Shown: one piece after another, positions 56,448 through 64,000 of the stretch | Position numbering within the stretch: position 1 is the first letter of the stretch | Layout of the letters: each line of letters starts with the position of its first letter | Origin: Siphonodentalium dalli | Lineage: Eukaryota; Mollusca; Scaphopoda; Gadilida; Siphonodentaliidae | Direction of reading: 5' to 3' | DNA length: 64,000 bases | NCBI GenBank assembly: GCA_032622095.1 | Contig: CP136066.1 | Span: 185,106,716 to 185,170,715, forward strand | Position numbers and translations under genes: made by a program | The notes under the pieces: generated by a model | Databases searched by the model: none | The model's input: only the letters and a program-made list of their open reading frames with translations | What the model was told of the DNA's origin: nothing

Positions 56448-57925
56448 TATATATCTCATGTATTTTTGAAAATAATGAGGTTGTATTGTTGGGGGTAATT
56501 GGGAATGTGTGTATGATTGTATATACATATCGGAATTTTGAGGAAGGTGGTTTGGTACATTGTGAATAAAATTTGCTTTGCAGATACGATACGTCCGATA
56601 ATTGATCATGGTGTATTTGGAACCAAATTATGGGGATATATGTTGCGGTGGTGTATAACAAAAGCAAAACAACATAGACGAATGGACAACTACAATTCGT
56701 GAATTCATCGATGGACATTCGAGTGGAAATAAGCTTAAAACGGAAAAGTAACTATGGTTGGCGGTGGTATATATATGTTTATATACATTGTATAGACTCA
56801 AAGATTATAACATTTGTTAGTAATGTTATTGAACTGTTGATATGACGGGCACGTCTATTTAATTTGTATGAAGAAAATGTTATTTGATATTCTCCCATAT
56901 ATAGATGCTTGTAGATGTGAGCAGGGACTTTGTAATGTTAATTTTGTTAACGCATATAAAGGTGTTCGATTGTACCGATGGTTATGGTGTGTACACGCAT
57001 ATACGGTGGAACACTATATATACACGAAATGTATATATGAGGGCGTGAGGCCACTGAAATAAATGATAATAGAGAACGCGGGCAATAGACCGCATGATAT
57101 ATATCAACATTAAACGTTGTGCGTCTGTCTGAAGGACATGAGATATAACGACTATATTTTTACGCGGGCCCGATGGTAAAAACTAAATAGTTTACGTTTA
57201 TGCTTTACGAAGACGCACTGTTTGTTATACGATTAAATGGTGTGTGGGCGGAGACCCCCGATATAGTAACACTAAATTGTGTGTGCGAACGCCCGTATAT
57301 ATAGTGTGCGCGGGTAGAAACGGTTTTTGATATGGTGACGAAAATATTATTGGGTGCGAAGCTGAAGGATGCTATGATATGGATATGTGTTGTTGACATA
57401 AACGTTTAAATATATAATGCGTGGCCGTGAGTGCCTATAATTGCGTACGACATGACATATGGTCGTCAGCTTGATATATGCAAAACTAATGTGCGGCCGT
57501 TGATCAGGTCGAAAACATGTCAGTGATTTTGTGGTATGTACAATAGGTCGTGGTAATATGGATTTAGCACGGATTTTCGTTATAAGAACTTGAATCGCGT
57601 TTTGGTACGAGAGCGATATGCTCTGATAGTAATGTAACGCTTTAATGCGAAGGCGATATGCCATTATTAGAGCCTACGATTGTGTATTGATGTTAAAACC
57701 GATATACATGTTGTTATTTTGGTGTTCGAGCACTTGAATATAGCGCTTTTGTGCATAGGTGTTAGACCTTGTTAACATGGTTTTAACAATCTGGGTTTTA
57801 TAAAGCCATGCTATAGAATTTTGATATGATGGCATGTGGTCCATGATAACTTAACCAAATGTTAAACATCGAATATTTTGTTTGGCATGTTTAATGGCGC
57901 CTTTGTGTGCGTTTTAGAGGCCCAT
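56448..57925. other. G/T-rich non-coding stretch
   Basis: The plus strand is poor in C and rich in G/T for over 1 kb. No gene recognised. Confidence 0.4.
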
Positions 57926-58600
57926 GTGGAATTTCCAAGATGATCGGCATTTGGAAGCGCGTCGGTGCGAGGGTTTGAGGCCCATGATGATAATCAAGAT
58001 ATACTAGTGCTCGGCATTTAGAACTGGCATCGAGTTTTGGTACGCGAGTGATATGCTTTAGTAGTAATGTAACGCTTTAGTGCGAAGGCGTCATGCCATT
58101 ATTATAGCATGTTGTTATTTTGGTGCGCGTCGGTGCGAGGGTCTGAGGCCCATGATAATAATCAGGATACTATGCATTTGGAAGCATGTCGATGAGAGGG
58201 CGTGAGGCCCATAATAATTATCAAAATGCTCGGTATTTTGAAGCACGTCTGTGTGAGGGTTTGAGGCTCATGATAATACTCAAGAAGCTCGGCATTTGGA
58301 AGCATGCCGGTGCGAGGGCGTGAGGCCCATGATAATTTTCAAAATGTTCGGCATTTTGAAGCACGTTTGTGTGAGGGTTTGAGGCCCATGATAATACTCA
58401 AGAAGCTCGGCATTTGGAAGCATGCCGATGCGAGGGCGTGAGGCCCATGATAATTTCCAAGATGCTCGGCATTTGGAAGCACGTATGTGCGAGGGTTTTG
58501 AGGCCCATGATAATACTCAAGATGCTCGGCATTTGGAAGCATGCCGGAGCAAGGGCGTGAGACCCATGATAATACTCAAGATGCTAGGCATCAGTGATTA
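57926..58600. repeat. 59-bp minisatellite, ~10 copies
   Basis: The unit has GAGGCCCATGATAATACTCA, AGATGCTCGGCATTTGGAAG and CATGCCGGTGCGAGGGCGT. Copies alternate between two subtypes (GCATGCCGGTGCG and GCACGTATGTGCG), giving a ~118-bp higher-order period. Interrupted near 58010-58120. Confidence 0.9.
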
Positions 58601-58790
58601 TGTATGTATATATGCACATGTATATGTGGATTGTTGTAAGGTGTCTGTAACATGGGCAAACACGAATTAATGTTCATGTAGAATACACAAATATGATCAA
58701 CTTTTCGGTATAATGGAATATATTTTCTCATTATTAGAAGATTAAAGTTTAATATTTAATGATTCCAACTACCAATTCTTTGTAATGGAT

Positions 58791-58858
58791 CTAGTGAACT
58801 CCGGCGCGGCTTGATGGCAATGATGGTGTTATCATTATTGGAGAATTGGGAATACTGA
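58791..58858 (+). repeat. 68-bp direct duplicate of 59605-59671
   Basis: Both read CTAGTG.ACTCCGGCGCGG through GGAGAATTGGGAATACTG with few differences. Immediately after this copy the 188-bp duplicate begins. Confidence 0.9.
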
Positions 58859-59043
58859 TCAGTTTTCAGCGTTTGGTGCAAAGCACATTAGCCGAAAACT
58901 TTTGTATTCACTGTTCATGGTAATAATGAGTGAGCGATCAATTATCGCTTCGTGCGTGAACAATGAAAATAGGTCACGCTATTATAGAGCGTGTGGTGTC
59001 ATTTCTAGCCGAATCGCCTTGTATGTCGGGTCAACTCCAAATT
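58856..59043 (+). repeat. 188-bp perfect direct duplicate, copy B
   Basis: Identical to 47624-47811. Confidence 0.93.
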
Positions 59044-59803
59044 TTTTGTTTCAAACATTTCAGTAATGTTATGGATTGACGGTTCAATAACGTAATGAGA
59101 TGCGTATGTTGAAACTATATCTGATAAGCATATATTCTTATAACGCATGAAATCATGCATATTATAGAAAGTTGACGTTGAAATTTTATTTTTTTGAATT
59201 ATCATTAATAAAAGTTAATTGTTACTTTGAAATGTGCATATCGCACCTTATTCAGGAAGTAATAGTATTAGATGTGGTCATTTATATTAAACGCATATAA
59301 ATGTGTCATCCGATCACGATCATAGTGTATATATTTGAACATGTTATATATGTTAATTTATATTTGTATTATATAGTGTGTACACAGGTTTGTGTTGCAC
59401 AATTGATCAATTAGAATGAATTTCCGAACATTCGAGCTGCGTTAGTGATGTTGGTTTCGGAAAGCAGGTTTCCATCGTTTTTCCCAAGAGGTTTTTCCTG
59501 ACCGCCAACGCAGACACAGTATAGGATGTAATTAACCTGTATGTGAAGACGTGCCCGTCCCTTAACTTGTAAGCATGTATACCAATACACGCTGATGTCG
59601 ACCCCTAGTGGACTCCGGCGCGGCTTGAAGGCAATGATGGTGTTATCATTATTGGAGAATTGGGAATACTGCCATATATATTGAACACTGTTCATTGGTA
59701 GCTTTTGGAATTACATATCATGTTTCTCCGTTTCTTGTATCCTTTATAATGTGATTGGAGCTACGCGTTTTTCTATATTTTATGGCTTATTTCCTACCAC
59801 AAA

Positions 59804-59820
59804 CCCCCCCCCCCCCCCCC
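59804..59820 (+). repeat. C17 homopolymer
   Basis: Seventeen consecutive C; the length may be uncertain in any assembly. Confidence 0.95.
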
Positions 59821-60119
59821 AATTGAAGAAGACGGAAACGTTCATGTCCGGGAAATTCCATTTGGACCCCCTTGAGATGGATTTTCACAGCTGGTTGCTG
59901 AAACATTTCAAGTGTTGGAAATTTCCAGCCGATCACCCCTATGTTTGGAACATTAAAAATGATATAGAAATATCCGACTTTTTGCTACTTCACTCATAAT
60001 TTACACCGAAATTAGGAAAATTTAGAATTTTTGTCAAAAACAACAAATTTCACACTAAATATGGGTCGGAAAATAAAGAATATCAATCTACCAGAATAAA
60101 TTCAACCTACTGATATTTG

Positions 60120-60275
60120 AAATTTCCAACTAGCGGTGAAACTAGTGGTGGAACTGTTTAAACTGGCGGTGAAACTAGTGGTGAAACTAGTGAAACTGGT
60201 GGTGTCACCGTGGTGAAACTAGTGGTGAAACTAGTGAGACTGGTGGTGTCACCGTGGTGAAACTAGTGGTGGAAC
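60120..60275. repeat. GGTGAAACTAGT-based tandem repeat
   Basis: GTGGTGAAACTAGTGGTGAA and ACTGGTGGTGTCACC alternate in a ~43-bp higher-order unit, about 2.5 copies. Confidence 0.85.
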
Positions 60276-60939
60276 TTTTGGATAAAGATAGGTCGAACGC
60301 AGTGGATAATTTGTTTTTATTCCAGTAAGTCCTTCTGGGGCATACACAGTCTGTAGGTATATCTCACACGAACCTAGGAAGATATCACATCAATATGTCA
60401 CTCCGTTTAGCTTTACGCCTGGGGATATGATGGTTCGCTTTATAAAACTGATCGTTCCAATTCGATAGCTATGCCTATTTTACAAGGCAAAAGAAATCAA
60501 ATTTCTCCAATAACCATCACTCCTATCACATAGGTATCACGATAACCCAACAAATAATCCTTATATATAATCCGTCGACGATCACAAAAGCGCATCATTT
60601 AGAACGCTCTTTATCATCTACCGATGCTGCACAACGGACACATGTATATATACGCTATATAGTCTGTATAGTCCTTCCGAATCTTGTGTCAGAAAAATAT
60701 ATCACTCCACACATTATACAAAAAACCCATCTTATATCGCTTTTGTCACATTCTATGTATATTTTGATGTACATTACTATTACCTTATTACATTGTATTA
60801 CATTATATTAGCGTACTGTCGAGAAGTTAAATATGTAATCTGATACATGATGAAGTATACAATAAAATGATACAGACAAATGCATGACCACTCTTTTAAT
60901 CAAAAACATATGCATCGATGAGAGCTGCTGAACAGAGAT

Positions 60940-61103
60940 AAAACATGCCGTTTGTTTTTTTCCTGGGCGATGTTGGGAAGACGGCCCAATGGGTCACACC
61001 ACCGCCTGGATTCTGTATGTGCCTTGTATTTTTTACCAATATTTTGTAAATCCTATTGTATATATGTATGTTTGATCCAATAAAAATATCTATCTATCTA
61101 TCT
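60940..61103 (+). mobile_element. LINE 3'-end fragment with ATCT tail
   Basis: Short 3' end with GTATGTTTGATCCAATAAAA followed by (ATCT)n at 61087-61102, typical of CR1/L2-like tails. No coding sequence. Confidence 0.55.
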
Positions 61104-62366
61104 TATAAAAGACGATCTTTCGAAATTTTGCTAGCCTGACAATAATTCTAAACATCTTCCTCCTCTTCAAATCGATATCAGGCCGTCAAAACATATTAAT
61201 GGGTTCTTTTGAGTGATCTAATTATTTTAAGGTAAAGACCAAATATACAATGTGGTGGTATGCGCGGTGTCAAACAGGACATGTCATCGTTAAGCCTAAA
61301 ATTTGATAACAACATGCACATATCACAGTGATATGCATTGTCGATACAGCATGTTCTTCTCGATGTGTACAGCAGGGGCTAAAATGACATAATACGAAAA
61401 CAAATGTCCGACGCGGAAGTAATTTCTTAAAAATCCACGATCCTATTTGACCAGTGTAATACAATGCAATAATTTACATTAAATTGGGGACAATTCATTT
61501 CGTACCATGACCAGCAACTCGTATCCGATCATGAGTCATGTCGTAAACTCCAGCTGAGTCAACTCGTAACCTCCTGAAATATTTCGTATCATCTGATTTG
61601 ATTTAGGCTACATGACCATATTTCCACCTTAATGTTGGCGCGACACCTTACAAATGCACGGTTGGTGTGTGTAGAACAGGGTATGCGATGATAGATTGTA
61701 AAATCGGTGACTCGGGGTACGAGTTGACTCAGTTTTGTAAATTGTGCAAATTGCAGTATATAGAATTGTAAAATCAGTTACTCTGGATACGAGTTGACTT
61801 AGTTTTGGAAATTGTAGAGGAGTTTACTTCATCAACAAACGGCGAGTTTGGTGTATACGAGTCGACTCAGTGTATTGTACAATTTGGTGACTTGACTTAT
61901 GCTGTTCCAGGAAATACTTAAGATACCGGTGGTGCCAATGCGCCATTGTTAATGTCAGCCCTCCCTGTATTGACCAATCTGGCGACGTTTTGTTGGCAAG
62001 AGCCCCGAGCCATATCACCAGGGCAAAAGTCCCGGCGTTTCAAATCAATGATTTTTGTTCTTGCATTTCAGCTGCTCTCTTCAGATTTTAGAAAACAGTT
62101 TTTATTTTACCGCGAACTAGAAGTTGAATTGAATTTGAAACAATGGAAAATTGTTTACTCAATGAGATGTATTTCACGCCGTATTTGTCGCGGTTTCATG
62201 TCAAGAAATTTGGTCAAATGATATCGAAACAATGATATTGATGGGATATAACGGCGTGGTGTCTTGTGCTTTCTGAAAGTAAATGTATACAGGGCGAATG
62301 TACTGACTGTCAAATTTCGACAAAAGCGATTCCGATGGTTTGTTTATATAGCAACGAGCTAGTAAC
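61104..62366. other. non-coding stretch
   Basis: No gene recognised. ACGAGTTGACTCAGTTTTG-type words recur near 61717, 61780 and 61858. Confidence 0.45.
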
Positions 62367-62690
62367 GCTGAAGGGGTCACTCTCACCAAAAAAAGTGCTG
62401 AAGGGTACACAGGATTTGAAAATGTGCTGAAGGGTGCACAGGGTTTGAAATGTCGTTCTAAATGACGTTTAGTTTTCGTATCTGCCATGATTTCTGTTAG
62501 AGAATAATTGCTTACGTTCCAATGAACATTAAAATGAACTGAAAACAAACTGCTAATGGGCACCAGACTTTCAGAAACACAGTTTAAGTAACGATGTTAG
62601 TGGCGATCACAAACCCTGTGTACCCTTCAGCACATTTTCAAATCCTGTGTACCCTTCAGCACTTGTTTTGGTGAGAGTGACCCCTTCAGC
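62367..62690. mobile_element. MITE with 9-bp target duplication (Mutator-like)
   Basis: The ends are GCTGAAGGGGTCACTCTCAC and its complement; GCTAGTAAC flanks both sides (62358-62366 and 62691-62699). Inner AGTGCTGAAGGGTACACAGG words link it to the element at 8768. A 9-bp duplication is typical of Mutator-like elements. Confidence 0.85.
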
Positions 62691-62699
62691 GCTAGTAAC

Positions 62700-64000
62700 G
62701 GCAGTAGACCGGGCGCCAACGGTTACTCTATACATCTACTCCGTAACGTCGCCGGTATGTACTGCGTAAGGGTGACGTCACGGAGAGAAACGGAACAGTG
62801 TGCAGAGCGGGATTGGACATTTAGCTGACGGCAATATTGGAGCGTAGGATTATCTAACATTGTTTTAGATTTGTATATACTTACAGTTGTAAATGGTATA
62901 TGTACACTATATGTACACTATATGCAAAATATTTATCTAATATAAATATAACACTATCGGGTCTGTATGAAATTTTGCGGGCTTAATATCACAATAGTTT
63001 GCGCTCAATGTCACAAGAATAAGCGCGACATATTTTTGGTATTGCCCTATAATCGCGCCTTTTTCGAAACTGAGCGCGCGCAATATCTCAACAAAGACGC
63101 GCCCCAATCAGTCTGAGTAAACTCATACCTAAATATTCATTACAACATTGAATATAAGGTCTGACGGATAACATCGATATTTCATTTCCAAGTCCTCGGG
63201 ATTCCGTAATCTGATTGATTGCGTAAATTATTTTCCGTCCAATGAAACCGTATGGGTTAATAAACAAGTGTCAGTGGGCGGAGCTAGACTCCCATAATGT
63301 CACCTCTAAATATAGTAACAGAGCGGAATTTCTCCGATCGAAAGCGATGCTTGCAAATACAACAGACAGAAACAATGGCTTCGAAATTATATATTCGGTA
63401 CGATTCGGATTAATTTGAAGGATGTGCTAGACCTGATAGATAGGCCTGCGCATGGTACCAACTTGGCCTCCCATAAATATAAATAGAACTCACTCACGTC
63501 CGTGTATTTGATTTACTTTATTGTACCATGGTTTGCAAATCAAATTATTTGTCGTAAAAAAGTCATCTGAAAGTTAACACCGAGGAAATGACTTAATTTT
63601 ATGCTTTTAAATAGTTCTAAAGCATCATTTTTGATGACGACCTTATTTTTTGCTCTCGGATGCAGCTTTCCGGTTGATGCAGCGAGTTCATCTCCCGAAA
63701 AAGCATAGTCGCACACACGACAAATATTACTATTATTGCGAAGCACAACAAATAACACGTGGGGACACCTGTCAATCATCGATGTATTTTTTTAAATCCG
63801 TGACGTCATTTTGGGGAAGCTCTTCGCTGAATAGAAATGGTTTTGGCTACATAAGCTCCAGACTCTATATTTCAAATATAGAGTCGACGTTCACCCAGAC
63901 TGCGCCCCAATATAACACTTGTTCTGACTGGTACTGTAACTCTAAAATCAAGTGACTATTTTGTGCCAGGTATTTGACAAACCGGCAAAATTTCGTGGAA
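62700..64000. other. non-coding stretch at the right edge
   Basis: No gene recognised. A small hairpin (GACTCTATATTTCAAATATAGAGTC) lies at 63860-63884. Confidence 0.45.

Noticed and set aside
59751-59999. 82-codon ORF after the C17 run
   Set aside because: Includes the homopolymer-encoded prolines and shares words with a degenerate repeat at 38.2 kb; no recognised domain.
1-64000. tRNA, rRNA or CRISPR features
   Set aside because: I looked for tRNA-like cloverleaf boxes, rRNA-like conserved words and regularly spaced repeat-spacer arrays and saw none; the regular repeats have no unique spacers.

Overview
The window is animal nuclear DNA, probably from an aquatic invertebrate; I cannot fix the species. 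It is AT-rich and intron-containing, with few genes and many transposons: palindromic MITEs, a CR1-like LINE with a 2A-like motif, BEL/Pao remains and a Polinton. The only host-like coding pieces I can support are two C-type lectin exons (0.2 kb and 35.1-35.5 kb, both minus strand).

The centrepiece is one Polinton/Maverick (adintovirus-like) element at 3361-26049, 22.7 kb. It has ~370-bp terminal inverted repeats that begin AGTAGTATAC and end GTATACTACT, and a perfect 6-bp target duplication GGGAAC on both sides. Its right half, all on the minus strand, carries nine tightly packed ORFs followed by DNA polymerase B. In order of transcription these are a PC4-like small protein, a CARD-like protein, integrase with chromodomain, a minor-capsid candidate, a basic core-like protein, the double-jelly-roll-type major capsid protein, the packaging ATPase, a conserved small Polinton protein, and a repeat-bearing ORF. 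Neighbouring ORFs overlap as ATGA, or are separated by only a few bases. PolB is broken by one in-frame TAA directly after its motif C. No adenain-type protease was found.

The left half carries cargo not normally listed for Polintons. There are two phase-consistent spliced genes on opposite strands whose exons interdigitate. The plus-strand gene encodes a signal-peptide/ectodomain/membrane-anchor protein with two alternative last exons, each supplying a different membrane segment and tail. The minus-strand gene encodes a two-repeat PC4/PUR-like candidate single-strand DNA-binding protein with a nuclear localisation signal. The TIRs hold dense arrays of ETS-type sites (CCGGAAGT). A 3.5-kb nonautonomous transposon with TA duplication and several MITEs have since inserted in this half.

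From 26.4 to 32.3 kb lies a long-TIR element whose interior is a ~185-bp degenerate satellite. From 32 to 49 kb there is mostly non-coding DNA with MITEs, a truncated LINE, a gag remnant and a RecQ-like fragment. From 49.7 to 56.4 kb there is a LINE ORF1 piece and an apparently intact CR1-like ORF2. Between them sits a hairpin MITE copy with massive one-strand A-to-G change, the mark expected of ADAR editing followed by reverse transcription. The last 8 kb hold minisatellites, a perfect 188-bp duplication and MITEs.
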